The notes below the pieces were generated by a model. It did no database searches, was not told where the DNA came from, and saw only the letters and a program-made list of their open reading frames with translations. A stretch of 64,000 nt of DNA from Alternaria dauci (lineage: Eukaryota > Ascomycota > Dothideomycetes > Pleosporales > Pleosporaceae): NCBI RefSeq assembly GCF_042100115.1, contig NC_091272.1, positions 4,154,001-4,218,000 of the forward strand. Reading direction: 5' to 3'. A program made the translations under genes and the position numbers. How positions within the stretch are numbered: the stretch's first letter is position 1; every line of letters begins with the position of its first letter. Below, piece by piece: positions 42,601 to 54,331 of this stretch.

Positions 42601-45600
42601 GAAACAATCTCCGTCGTGACTTCACAGCATCCTTGACGCGACTCGAAAGAAAATATTGGAGCTGCATGGCCCAACGGCTATGCGAGACGTGGGGACATCC
42701 TTTGAAACGCGTGAGTGGTTGTAAATGCTCTCAAGACTCAGAGCTGATACTGATCCCGAGGAAGGTAGTGCAAATCCATCCAGATCTCAACATTCCAAAT
42801 CTTTGGGCTACCGCCAGACTTTGAGCGCCTCCCTATCTTCCTACTTCTTACTCTGAATCGCCCCGGTGCATTCTCATTTCAAGCCAAATCTCTCGACATA
42901 CTTCCATTACAAGAATCACGCCAGGGTAGCAGGGCAGTCGCGCCTTGGATAATCTTTCTCGGCTGGTGAATGTGGAGACGACTCAAGACCGATACCGCGA
43001 GAAGACCTTGAATATGCATCCCGTAAATAGACATGCGTCTGGTCCTGGCGCACTACTCACACAACGTCTTTCGGCCCCAACATGACATCCGCGCTCTATT
43101 GAAATCATGTCCCTGCATGGCGACGTCGTTCACGCCATCCCGCAAGTGATAGTAAAAATGGCAATATTGACGCGCTGCAGAGCTGAGATGGTGTGTTGGA
43201 CTTCATGGTCAAGGACAATAACGTGTGGAGGCGAAGCAAGCGGCGTTAGGTGTGTATAGACACGTGGGGTAGCAGGTGCAAGAGAAAGGGACAACGAACG
43301 TCATCCCACATCAAGAGAAAGACTTAGCTGCATTGTCAAGCTGGAATTAATGGCTTGCCAGATATTCCCGTTCAAGAGGCCAGGAATTCCAAGTTGCACA
43401 GTCCACCTGGGCAACTTTTGGCGCAAGATAAAAGTCTGGAAGATCACATGACTACACGGTTGGTGGCGATTGGGCAGGCACTACCGACATTCCACCAACA
43501 AGTTTGCTCGGGCCGCTGAATGTTTGACTGCCCACCTGCATGCGTCGCATGCAGGGTTTTGCAAACGTCCACACAAGGCCTTTGTTCTGTCGTCAGAGAT
43601 GCGTCTATCGGCCGCTCTTCTGCAAGCGGGAGATGTTGATCAGGCGATCCGCCTGTACGCCAGATGTGTGAAGGAAGCATGCAGGATCGTTGGCTCGCTA
43701 GAGGTTAGACGCCGTACACGACGGCCTGTCGACACAGTCCTGCGGCAGACCCGGCATTCACAGCGGAAGCTATCGTTAGTGGGAGCTTGGCTAGCATGCA
43801 GAGTGCGTCAAAGAAGAGATGGTGGTTCGATGAAAGAGGGACATGGATGTTACACCGCATGTCGCGCAAGACGCTGACTGCCAGTCAGTACAAGCTAGTG
43901 GTGTGTATGACCCATGTACAGACATGGGCAGATGCTTCAGATGCAGAGTCTCAATCCTAACAAAAAAGGGCCTTGGGCTGGGGCTGGGGCACAGACAGAC
44001 TCAGGTAACGGAGATTGGGTTGACAGATCCGATTCGATTGAATCTCGATCCAACTCGGCCATGCAAGAGCTTAGACCTTGCCGCATCAACCCCAGCGCAT
44101 GCTTGAGGCTCAGTCTATATTGGAAGATGTGCGCGTACCCAATCGTCACTCTCATGTTGTTCGAGACTCATCGAGAAGGCTTGCATACTGAGTGAAGCCG
44201 TTGTATGCAAAGGCATGAATGACTTCTGGCTACGGTCGGTACCTGCCTAATCCCGCATGGCCGGCATCCTCCCTGTCTGGACCCGGGCGAAATGGTGAAC
44301 GGGTAGTTTATCGGATGAACGCTGGCCAATTATCACCAGACGTTGTTCCGATTGCATCATGGAGGGATTGACGGTGGGGAAGTAGATCATCTGCCAGCAG
44401 GTAGCGCAGAAATGCGGTCAGTTCAGATTGGGAAAGATCGATGGCTGTGCAGGTCATCTCTTTGACGCATTGTAGAGGGGTCTGAGAGAACCCTGCACGT
44501 CTACCGCAAAAGCGGATGTGCTTGTGGGGGGTATCTTTTCAAACAATCGAAAGACATGTTCGCTTACCTTCTTTCCGCATTTCACTTTTGCATCTCTAGT
44601 AGGCAAGGCGTCGTAGACTTGCATTGCTTGTCTGATATGCATAGAGAGCAGTTTCTTTATGGGTTGAGTTGCGGCATCAAGACCTTTTTCTTGCTCTTAC
44701 CTAATCGCTTTCACCGACTCAAGTTTATGCGTTTCGTTCTCGAAAAGCCTCCCTGGCTCGAGATCTCCATGCCTGCATGTCCCACGCTATGAAGACGCTG
44801 ATATCTTCGTAGACCTGGATATATGGTTTCCATTCCTACAAGCGTATTCTAGAAGGACAAGGCAAAGCGCATCCAACTATTCTAGGACCAAAATAGCTGG
44901 CGTAAAATTCCAAGCCGCAATCAGAATAGGCATTGATGCGGGTGAATCCTCGGGTCCTAATCTGAAAAAGGTTGCTGCGCCGGAAACTGGCTTACCGTGC
45001 CACTCTCTCGTTAGCTTGTTCAAGCGCTGAGGCGCGCGGAAAGTTGTTATGGCTTCCTATACGTCAACCCAGAACGGCATCCAACCTACGAATTACAAAG
45101 CGGTATCTTTCTTTGGCCACGACTATGCTCTTGGACCCCATGATGTTATTCTGGTGGATGTGCCGCTCCAACGCAGTCTCAAGGTTGAGGCTGCCTAGGT
45201 GGTGGACTGCAGATCCGAATCGATCACAATCTCGCTTTGCCGGATGCGGAAAAAAAGAATATCGGTGTAAAGTCTGCAGTCTCGATTGTCATTCCTCCGT
45301 GGTCAGATTACATCTGAGCATCTGCAATCGTTCAATGTTACGACACTGACGTTTGCATCTAGGACACCCTCGTTGGAAAGCCATCCTTTGGTCATGGTCA
45401 GTGCGCACAATACCAGATTCTAGGCAGTCCACTTTGGCTCCCCTTGACGCTTTGAAGCATCGTTCCCTACATGGTATAATCTTGGCTGCCATGCCATGTA
45501 CGTTTTGGTACACCCATTGATGAACTGCAAAAGCCGGCCTACACCAAACAGCCCCCTCCCAATGCTTAGCGAGCTGGGCGTTCGCTATGCCCTGCCCTCG

Positions 45601-46166
45601 AGGCTGTGTGTGATTGGTGTGGGTAGCCCCAATATTTTTTCTACGAAGACAAGTGATTGGCGGTATCTGACCTTCTGACCGATGTACGTGCCTTCCATGC
45701 ATGTTCGATCTAGAAAGTTGTGCTTACCTTCATGCATTAGCGTGTAGTCGGGTCAAATTGCCATGGCCTTTGTGGATCGCCATGCGACAAGTACTCCACC
45801 TCGGTATTGGAGACCGAGCAGCGGGTAGTGAGGAGTTAGCGGCGTTATGCAAGTTCCCCCGGTTAGCAGATAGACACAGCCAAACTTTCACTACAGACCT
45901 TTGTCCTCGTTTTCCATACGCGCGATATACGTGAAAGTCACAGGAGCTGTGGGTGATGTGATATTCTATAAAATTCTACTGTCATTCAAGGACGTGTAAG
46001 TACAAAAGTAATTCTATAAACAACACTTCACGAAAGGAGATGGTACAGAAACATGCCGAAGCACAGTGATGACTTGCCTCCCCAGCGCCAGATAACCCAA
46101 GAAATCGATATACAACATTCGAGCAAAGAATCATGTCCGCATCGTGCTCATTGGTACCATTTCTAC
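42601..46166. other. Long intergenic region, no gene recognised
   Basis: 3.6 kb. Short ORFs occur throughout but none has a recognisable domain, signal peptide or credible splice continuation. Could include decayed repeats or non-coding transcripts. Confidence 0.5.
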
Positions 46167-47315
46167 TCAATGCTTCGACTTGATCTGCTTTGTACGAGTG
46201 TTCTGTAACTTCATCTTGAGACGTTTCACAAGCAGCTTCTCCTTGGGACCGAGAATGGCCTTCAACTGGAGAAGCGTCATCTTTTCGTTCTTGCCGCTTC
46301 TTCCGCCTCGGTCCAAATGTGTCCAGTAATGGTCGCGAAGATTATCTCCCCTCGAGAAAGGCCTGAGACACACTTTGCAAAAGTGGTTTCTCACATCGCC
46401 ATGGACAGTTCTGACGTGGCGTCGAAGATGTTCCGGGCGCACGAATCTACCCGAGCATGGGTTGCCAGAATGATTCTTGTCCTCCAGAGGACATACGTAG
46501 GGCCTCGGTTCCGAAGCAGTTGAAAACGAGCATGCCATATCACTCCACTTCCCTAGCTTCATGACACTGGAGTTTGCTCCAGAACCCCGGGAGTTGGAAC
46601 TTGAGGATTTGTGGGATGAGTCATCATCATCGCTTTCAGATTCCTCAGACTCTGAGTCACTGTCCATGTCACTGTCCTCGGAATGCTTGACCAAGTCCTG
46701 CTTTAATGGTGCTAAGTCGACATTCTCAGGAGTTGAGTATTGAATCGATGCAGGGTATGAGACGTAAGGCGTTGCCACTGAGGGGCCAACTTGTGGAAGG
46801 TAACTTTGGACCGGCTGCAGCTGCAGTTGGTTGCAGACCGGACCGTCGTGGTAGGGCAACGGGAATTGTTGCGAGCCCCATGTGTTGATATCGGGGTAGC
46901 TAGGTCTCCAGATAGGCTCTGGCTCTCCAGACCAAGCCTCATGGCTAGATGAAGAACGGACGTGTCGAAAAGCTGGCGCGTCCGCTTGGTTGTACATAGC
47001 CATGCCGGTATAAGGCGGCGTAGGCACGCTCTCAGTGTGGCTAATCGACGAACTTGTCGACACTGGGCTACCGCAATGCGGTTCGACAAGTATCCAAGGA
47101 TCAAATGCATCTACCGAGGCGCTCAAAGATCGTGTAGTTGTGGGTTCCTGAGGGTAGGGATGGGTGTATGATTGTTCGTCGAACGATCTGTGGCCAGGTT
47201 TTGACGTGATGGGTTCATGTGAGTCACATCTCGAAAGATGGTGTGAGCCAGGATAACCCACCGCGTATTGGTGGGGGCTTGAGGTAAAAGATTGGACTCG
47301 TCGTTGTTCCATCAT
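46167..47315 (-). CDS. C2H2 zinc-finger protein, probable transcription factor
   Basis: Single-exon 382 aa starting MMEQRRVQSF. Residues 1-220 are polar, Ser/Pro/Tyr/Gln-rich and probably disordered. An acidic Ser/Asp/Glu run (SDMDSDSESEESESDDDD) precedes two zinc fingers. The first is non-standard: CPLEDKNHSGNPC has 11 residues between its Cys pair, then 12 to His and a His after 4. The second is standard: CKVC, 12 residues, H, 3 residues, H (RPFSRGDNLRDHYWTH). A conserved basic tail (LDRGGRSGKNEK and a Lys-rich helix) follows. The finger pair and the RGGR tail recall BrlA-like fungal developmental regulators, but no specific orthologue is claimed. Nuclear DNA binding is likely; targets are unknown. 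Confidence 0.83.
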   Translation of the reverse strand: MMEQRRVQSFTSSPHQYAVGYPGSHHLSRCDSHEPITSKPGHRSFDEQSYTHPYPQEPTTTRSLSASVDAFDPWILVEPHCGSPVSTSSSISHTESVPTPPYTGMAMYNQADAPAFRHVRSSSSHEAWSGEPEPIWRPSYPDINTWGSQQFPLPYHDGPVCNQLQLQPVQSYLPQVGPSVATPYVSYPASIQYSTPENVDLAPLKQDLVKHSEDSDMDSDSESEESESDDDDSSHKSSSSNSRGSGANSSVMKLGKWSDMACSFSTASEPRPYVCPLEDKNHSGNPCSGRFVRPEHLRRHVRTVHGDVRNHFCKVCLRPFSRGDNLRDHYWTHLDRGGRSGKNEKMTLLQLKAILGPKEKLLVKRLKMKLQNTRTKQIKSKH

Positions 47316-50300
47316 GGTGAAGTGATGCTAGATTTCAGTCAGCGGTGATTGTAAGCGTCGACTAGGCGCACATACTATGTGTATGATATACACACTTGGA
47401 AAGGAGCGTAGGAATAAGAGAATGGTCTATAGCACAAGACTTTGTAGATCTGAGATCTGGAGTTGATCGTTACATTGACCGGAACACACCAACGTAATAT
47501 AGATCAGATGCAATAGTGAGCCAGAAACCATGCCACACCCTCCGAGGATCATGTCGGTGGGTCCCGTCAGCACACGAAAGAATGCTAACGATTCGAAGGA
47601 TCCGGCACCTTGGTACCTGAGCGACTTGGCGTGCCAGCATGCATGCCGCTTTGGCTGCATGCACAGCCTGACCGCGAACAAACAACGGGCGGCTCGAACA
47701 GACATGAATGACCTGTTAATATGCAGCACAGCCAAATACTGGGGTCATGCACAGATCTGGCTTTGTTAGGCGATGGGAGTTTTGCAGGCATGTACCCTGG
47801 TCTCCAAGTCCCTATTGACGCTGCTGATGCATGACTTCTCAGTCAATGCCGTTGTTTCGGCCGTCTTTCTAGCAGGTACTTGCAACCGACGTAGTTTCTG
47901 ACCGGCATCTCGTAAATTCTCTCCAACAAGCGGTAGGGGCCTAATCCTTCTGTGGAGCACGACGATCCGCCTGATCAGGGTCTCGATGTGGATATGGTGC
48001 GTCTGCTTGATGGCGTCTGCTCAACCGACGTTACGTGGGACAGCTGCTAACCTAGTCGGCTCTGTGCTTTGACGTGTGGCAAAGATGGTTCGACCGCCAG
48101 AGCGTGGATGTTGTGTACGGCTAACCGTACTAGGCACTGAGGAATGAAGAAGATCTGTGACTAAGATAGTAGTTTTGGGTCTGGCAGCCACCTAACGGCT
48201 GCAGCAGGATGCGCCGTTGTCGCTTAAGCACCAGGGAAGATGAACCTTGACTTCGTGCATATCGAAGGCCGTGCCCAACCCAAGCTCTTTGATGCTGCGC
48301 TGAACTCGTTTCAAAGGCCCCTACTACAGCCACACGTACTATTTGCAACTCCAACCATTCTAGATGATGTCAGAAACCAATAATCATTGTGTTATTCGAC
48401 ATCCGTGGTCACCGTATCAATGACTAGCCATTCATGTTGCAGTGCTAGTAGATTTCTCATACCTTACTTTAGCTCGAATGGTAGTTGGTGATTGCGATGA
48501 GAAGCATGTTGGGTTTCCGAAATATGTGGACCTCGTGAATCGGTTCTAGCCAGAAGGGTAGCCGCGGAACCACAAGTGCTCTGGTGGCATGGGGTATGTA
48601 TGTGGAGACAATTCATAGAAAACGTTATACAGCTTGAATCACTGTGATCCTAATTTGATGTGGCAGCGGGATGTTGCGTGAGCTTGAACATCTCCACCAC
48701 TCTGCTAATCTGGTTGGAATCATCGCTATCTCGCATAAGGTGACGATACGATGCGACTGGTAATGCGGCACGGTCTGGGAGGGTTCACCATCGTGGCGAA
48801 GATCGTTACGAGTCAGTAGTCGATCAACATGTTACAAGCCGACCTTGGTTGCATCTCAAGCTGTTGAAGCCAATCAAGCGACCTACTGGCCGCTTTTCCC
48901 TTGAGCTACGACATAGGATCAAGGCTCGTGGCGTATGTTATAAGAATATCGGACTGACCGAGTGCATTTAGGTCATGGATGTGGTCCTTCTAGATCATGG
49001 CTACCGAAAGCTACTAGAGTGTGACCAGCTAGTCAAACTACATGGACTGTGAGTGCGGGAGGACTAGACGCTTGGGCATGACGACTGATGCTAGTAGTCG
49101 TGTCGACGGGCCAATACCAAGATGGTAATATCGAGCGAACTCGAAAGGTTGGTCTGTGGGGAAGCGCGTGCCGCGAGTATGGAGACCTCCGGCAGGCTCT
49201 CCAATAGGGGGCCGCAGGATGGGTTGTGAAAAGCCCGCATTTCTGACGGAAGCAGATTGTCGAATGGCTTGAATGGCCTGTTTTCGAGAAGACCATGCGT
49301 TGTCAGCCACTCACAGCCGCGCGGGCACAGGATATTCACAGAGGCGCGGCTCTTGGACTGGCTTTCGCAAGAAGCGGCAACCGCTCGATTGGTCACCTAA
49401 CGCCACGCATGAACCAGGTCATCACGTGTGTATGATACGTTGGATCTGATCTGTGCGTATGAAAAGTTTTCGTAAGACTCATCATGCATAAACAGAATAT
49501 TGCAACTGAGCTGTTAATCATCGCGTCCCCAGTAGACGTGACGAGACGGTATTGCTGTTTGACGCTAACGGGAATTACTCGAGGTAAAGACGCTGAAGGA
49601 CTGGATAGTATGATGCAGCTGGGATCTAGTTGCGGTAAGGCCATGTTCGGCTATACCTTCCAAGGGGCGTCTTGCTAATTACAGCATGCCTCAACTGTAA
49701 ACCATCATATGGCGTGTCTTTGGAGTTAAGCGTGGCCGGGCGGTCCGTCGATAAGACAGGGTTCCGCTGTGGTAGCGATTTCAAATTGTTGAAGTGCATA
49801 TTGCGCTGTGAATCTCGAGCAATGGCTGGATATTGAACATTAGTTCAGAATCGATACCGAAGAAAGGAATGCTTGGTACTGTGGTCAAAAGAGTGAGAGG
49901 CACTTTCGGAATAACGCTGAATCCTGGCGTGTATACATGCCCTACCTAGGTATGGAGTGGAGAAAGTGTCCAAGTTTTGTGCCGGAAGACTCAGTCACTG
50001 GCTTTCAGCGATCAGCCACGACTCGCCAGTAAGGCGTCACCACCTTTGGGTACAGGGTTGCGAGTCCTGAGCTGTAGCCGAAACCATGACCTTGCACACC
50101 CCCGCGCGGTCGGACTTGCCGGGATTAACGGAATGGAGAAACGTATTTCTTGGTGCCGCATCCCCGACACAACATTCTTATCCCCGCTGCGTGTCATCGC
50201 TTGGCCGCCCAGTTGAATGAGGTGGTGATGTGATGTGATGGTCAGAGCTGCATACGCGCGCTTAGATGGAGGATCGCGACTTTGTCAAGAATCTGAGCCC

Positions 50301-51649
50301 GAAATCTCGCTTCGCTGCAGCAAACCTGACTTGGATGGAAATGATCTCAGTTACGGCTGCTGTTACTTCTTGGATCCAGATGGAGTAGACGGAGCGATTG
50401 GCGACATGATTGAAGATGAGGGAGAAGACGGAGATGCCAAACGAGATTAGCGGAGTACGAGGGTACGGTACCAGTAGGGCTGATCACGCCAAGTCTACTA
50501 ACCGGTAACAGAAAGGTCTTCTTTCGACGCCACAAGCCAGCTGCACCCCATGGAAAGTCAGTCAATCTCACCGGCTGATGTGCGTCTCTGATCACGTTTC
50601 GTCACACATCATTTACGCCCTAGAACGCTACGGAACTCCGTAGCGTTCCATGCCTATGTGATGATTTTCGCACCAAACTGCGAGATTTCGCACCAAAGGG
50701 CACGGTTAAACGACATGTCGTTTGTACCCTCTTGTAGGAGGACAGCTGCTTGTCAACGAGAGGTCTTTGCCATCTCGTAGACTTCCAGTTTCACGGACAT
50801 TGTGGAAGGAGTAGCGCGAGATGACCCCTCGCCTGGAGCGACAGCACCAATACCTTCACTCTACGTCCGTTATTCCAGACTTGATTCCACGCTCATCACT
50901 CGTCAACGTTCTCATGAAAAATACCTCCTCGCAACGGAATGGACTCAACATCATGGACATCTGGATTTCAGAAACTACATTTCTTGCTTCCCACATAGAA
51001 TCGAAGCAGTCATACCCAGCACTAATCTATAAAAGCATTAAATGGTCACTGCAAACACTTATGGCAGCCAACAGCAGAGCAAGATTATCGCAAGTCTTCG
51101 CAGCCTTAGCACCATGACAAAGATTCAGTGTTGGAAAAGTCCAACCATGGAAAAGCGATGCCCAGATACGGATAGGCGCCCACATGGTGGCACATGCCTA
51201 TCATCGAAATACGAATTCGATCCGAACTCAACTTCGGAATGCCACCATGGCCCGTACCGCTGCGTCGCCTGCAGCCGTTCCGCCCTCACGTACGCTTACC
51301 GATCACAACGCGAACCGTTACGACCGAGTGGATAGGACCGAGAAAAGGGCCGGCGGAAGCACAACGGAAAGCGCCCGGTGGGAAAGACGGATAGCTTAGC
51401 GAGGGCTGTCGCGATTCTGATTGCGCCTTTGCCCAGGAACGCTTTGTCGCTACAATATCGGAACTGCCGTGTTGGGGCTGATCCGATTTAAAGTTTAGTT
51501 TGATCGGTCTGATGATGCCCAAAATAATCGAACAATCGGAGATTGTAAAGCTTTGTAGCCCAGAGAAGACGAATGAATAGCGCACAATCGGATTGATTGA
51601 TTGGATCTCGTGAAATATCTAGGTACAACGTAAAAATCTCCACAAATGC
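47316..51649. other. Gene-poor region, nothing recognised
   Basis: 4.3 kb without a convincing gene on either strand. An imperfectly explained hairpin plus direct repeats lies at 50623-50697. The remainder is mixed composition with short, domain-free ORFs. Confidence 0.5.
50623..50648. repeat. Perfect 12-bp palindromic hairpin
   Basis: GAACGCTACGGA, two bases, then TCCGTAGCGTTC: perfectly complementary arms with a 2-nt spacer. Two direct copies of TTTCGCACCAAA follow at 50666-50677 and 50686-50697, 20 bp apart. Confidence 0.75.
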
Positions 51650-54331
51650 TCATCGCGCTCCAGGTCCTAGTCCAACCCCGCTCCGCCTCGCCTGGATGAC
51701 AGCATGAAGACACCGCCCTACAGCTTCCAAGTCACCCAAAAGTGTAACATGCCCACGGTCGCTAGACACGACCCCACCTCTAACGACACTGTACCCCTTG
51801 GGCACCATCGCTGCGCGAGCGAGAACAACACCATCACCACTCGCAAATGCAAGTTCGTCGTACACATCCGCGCGTTTTATAGCTTCCCGGCTTTCTACTT
51901 TCGCGCCGTAAACTGTCGGTGTGGACTTGCCATAAATGAGCGCGATGGGCGGGTATGAGTTTGACATTTCGTGTTCGGGTCGGTGGTCTAGTTCTTGTTT
52001 GAAAGCCTTGACTTCGGCGAGCGTTCGTGTAAGATACTGTATCGCTTTGTCGTAAGGAATCGTAACGTCGGTGGCGGGATTTGGATCTTTGGATGTCTCA
52101 AGGTTGTGTTCATGGCCCATTTGCGGGCCCATGCCTGCTTGCTCCGCGCTTCCTTCTGTGACGTTGTTGGCGACGTTACGAGCCACATCCGTGGCGTCCC
52201 TCGCAGTGCTACTTTTGCGAGCGGGAAAGGTGGGCAGTGCCGAGGAGACGGCGTTCATCAGGCCACTAACGCTGAAGTTGCTATCTTTGGGTTGCTCAGG
52301 GCGAGGCAAAGGCGCTGCTATGCACGGAGAAAGGCGGTGTTCCTTCCATGTATTGACGTCAAAAAAGTCTACGGGGTACTCTTCCTTGGTGCGCTTGTTA
52401 ATGAAGCACTTGCCGTCTAGGGGCAGAAGAGCGAATGATGTTCTGATGCTGAAGTTCACTTGGGCTGTGAGCACGCGTGAAGAAAAGAGGACGTCGTCGC
52501 CATTGCGGAAAGGGCCAAGGATATTCACGCAGCGTTGAGGCACACCAGCATATACGACACCAGCTACTAGATCCGGACGCTGATTGATAACGTGACGAGT
52601 GATCAAGCCCCCCAGCGAGTGTGCCACAACAATTGCACCTCGTTTCTCAGGAGGAACACCTGGCTGATTGCAGGGCAGTGACTCTAGAAACTGTATCATC
52701 CGCCGGCTCAGGAAGTGCGGCGAAAGCCGCCAGTCATAACCGTAGTTGTGGACCCTAAGCTTACCGTCTCTTACGTTGTCACAGGCATTCAGACGCTTGA
52801 AAAGACGCTTGGCGATGTCGACAGGGCCAATGTGGGTCAGCATGCCACTTGGTATGATGCTTTCCTCCATGCGCTCGTCGGCATCGGGGTCTAAAGGCAC
52901 TTCCAAGTCTACTTTACGCAGATTCAGTCCGACTTTGATAGGCACCCAAAGCTGCCGGTGGGGTGGCTCTGCTGAGCGCAGGATAGACCCCCGATAACCT
53001 CCTAGGATGACCAAGTCACCCTCGAGCTCCTGCAGCGCTTGTGTGAAGTATGGATGCGACTCATTGTCGGCGTCTCCGCCCTTTGACGGCAGACGCTTCC
53101 TCCTCATCGAGTCGCGACGCGATGCCGATGCGGGCACGCCTGTGCGGGGGTTGGCCATTTGCGGGGCAACATCGTCGGTTTCGCGTGGTTTGGACGTAGT
53201 GCTGGCGTTGCGGCTCCTGAACATTTCGGCACTAGAGGTCAAGTTGAAGTTTGGAAACGAAGGGCTGGGCAGTTTGAAGTTGGAGTCTGCCCAGCTGTCT
53301 CGAAGGGCCTTCAGCCTACTGTTGACCTGCTCTTGAACACTTTCGAAGCGCGTGTCGTCGCCGAGAGAAGATGCAAAAGATCGGGTGCGGTATACGAGCA
53401 AGGAGCCCTCGGAGTTGGACCGCCGCAGCTTGGGCGTCGGTCGCTCGCTCGGCACCTGGAGTGATGGGGCGATGGTGGAACTGCTGTCGTCGCTGAACTC
53501 GCGCTGAGGGATTGGGGCGGTACTGGGCTGTTGTGGAATCCGAACGAGGCTTCTTGATGTGCCATTGGACTCTGCCGGCGTGGAGTGGTGGGCGCCGTCT
53601 CGCTGTGGTATCTCGCGAGGCGGAGCGCCGCTAGCAAAGGTATCTCTCCTCCGTCGGTCCAAGGTGCGTGGCTTCTCAGTATCGAGCGACAATGCCGACA
53701 AACTCGGGAGGGAAAAGTGGAGGTCCTTGTAGGTCTTGGTGATGGACGTGGGGAGGCTAAAGGGCATGTACTTGCGCACCGTGTCACCCATGGAGCCGCT
53801 CGACGATGCCCGCCGCCGCCCGCTCTGGAGGGTGTCGCGGAGTATGGATCGGTGGTCGCCCGCCTTGTCCTTCTGGAACGTCTTCGGACCTGCTCGCCAC
53901 GGCGAGGGAAGTCTCGTTCGGGCGCCGCATTGTCGCTCGCGGTCGTCATTGCTCGATGTCTGCGTCGGCTTTGGCCTCACGTCAGCCTTCTGCACATGTT
54001 TCGTCGGCTCAGTGCTCGGTGTCGCCTTGTTCAGTTCCGGTGTCGAATCGGTGGCCTCTTGCCAGCCATCGAAGAAGGCGCCGTCTTCTGTTTCGTCCAG
54101 GGCTGCGGCTTTTTCCGCTGCCGGCGTTTTGGGCGACGTCAGACGCGTCTGCTGCTTTCCTATGCTGACTCCGATGGCTGACTGTGCCGTCTCCAGCTCA
54201 AATGCCCGTTCTTCCGGCGATTCGTCTTCGGACGGTGTGAGGTCATCGTCGACAATGGACGCGAATTGAATGTCGGCAAGGGCACTCTGGCGACGTGCAT
54301 GCGTCGCCGAGGCAGCAGATGTCTCTGCCAT
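51650..54331 (-). CDS. Large lipase/LCAT-like alpha/beta hydrolase
   Basis: Single-exon 893 aa. The first 440 residues are polar, Ser/Pro/Arg-rich and probably disordered, with one conserved patch (MPFSLPTSITKTYKDLHFSL). From about residue 445 an alpha/beta hydrolase of the lecithin:cholesterol acyltransferase/lipase group follows: LEGDLVILGGYRGSILRSA, YGYDWRLSPHFLSRR, and the nucleophile elbow AHSLGG with the presumed catalytic Ser at residue 572. A downstream HxxxGP-like region and a C-terminal GDGVVLARAAM / DRGHVTLLGD pattern are consistent with catalytic Asp and His positions. No signal peptide is present. Proteins of this type hydrolyse or transfer acyl chains on phospholipids or neutral lipids; the exact substrate is unknown. 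Confidence 0.88.
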   Translation of the reverse strand: MAETSAASATHARRQSALADIQFASIVDDDLTPSEDESPEERAFELETAQSAIGVSIGKQQTRLTSPKTPAAEKAAALDETEDGAFFDGWQEATDSTPELNKATPSTEPTKHVQKADVRPKPTQTSSNDDRERQCGARTRLPSPWRAGPKTFQKDKAGDHRSILRDTLQSGRRRASSSGSMGDTVRKYMPFSLPTSITKTYKDLHFSLPSLSALSLDTEKPRTLDRRRRDTFASGAPPREIPQRDGAHHSTPAESNGTSRSLVRIPQQPSTAPIPQREFSDDSSSTIAPSLQVPSERPTPKLRRSNSEGSLLVYRTRSFASSLGDDTRFESVQEQVNSRLKALRDSWADSNFKLPSPSFPNFNLTSSAEMFRSRNASTTSKPRETDDVAPQMANPRTGVPASASRRDSMRRKRLPSKGGDADNESHPYFTQALQELEGDLVILGGYRGSILRSAEPPHRQLWVPIKVGLNLRKVDLEVPLDPDADERMEESIIPSGMLTHIGPVDIAKRLFKRLNACDNVRDGKLRVHNYGYDWRLSPHFLSRRMIQFLESLPCNQPGVPPEKRGAIVVAHSLGGLITRHVINQRPDLVAGVVYAGVPQRCVNILGPFRNGDDVLFSSRVLTAQVNFSIRTSFALLPLDGKCFINKRTKEEYPVDFFDVNTWKEHRLSPCIAAPLPRPEQPKDSNFSVSGLMNAVSSALPTFPARKSSTARDATDVARNVANNVTEGSAEQAGMGPQMGHEHNLETSKDPNPATDVTIPYDKAIQYLTRTLAEVKAFKQELDHRPEHEMSNSYPPIALIYGKSTPTVYGAKVESREAIKRADVYDELAFASGDGVVLARAAMVPKGYSVVRGGVVSSDRGHVTLLGDLEAVGRCLHAVIQARRSGVGLGPGAR

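Noticed and set aside
43470..43877. 135-aa plus-strand ORF in a gene-poor stretch
   Set aside because: Arg/Cys-rich translation with no recognised motif; likely chance.
53311..54181. ORFs of about 200 aa on both strands inside the lipase gene
   Set aside because: They overlap the disordered Ser/Pro/Arg-rich N terminus of the lipase and have no independent support.
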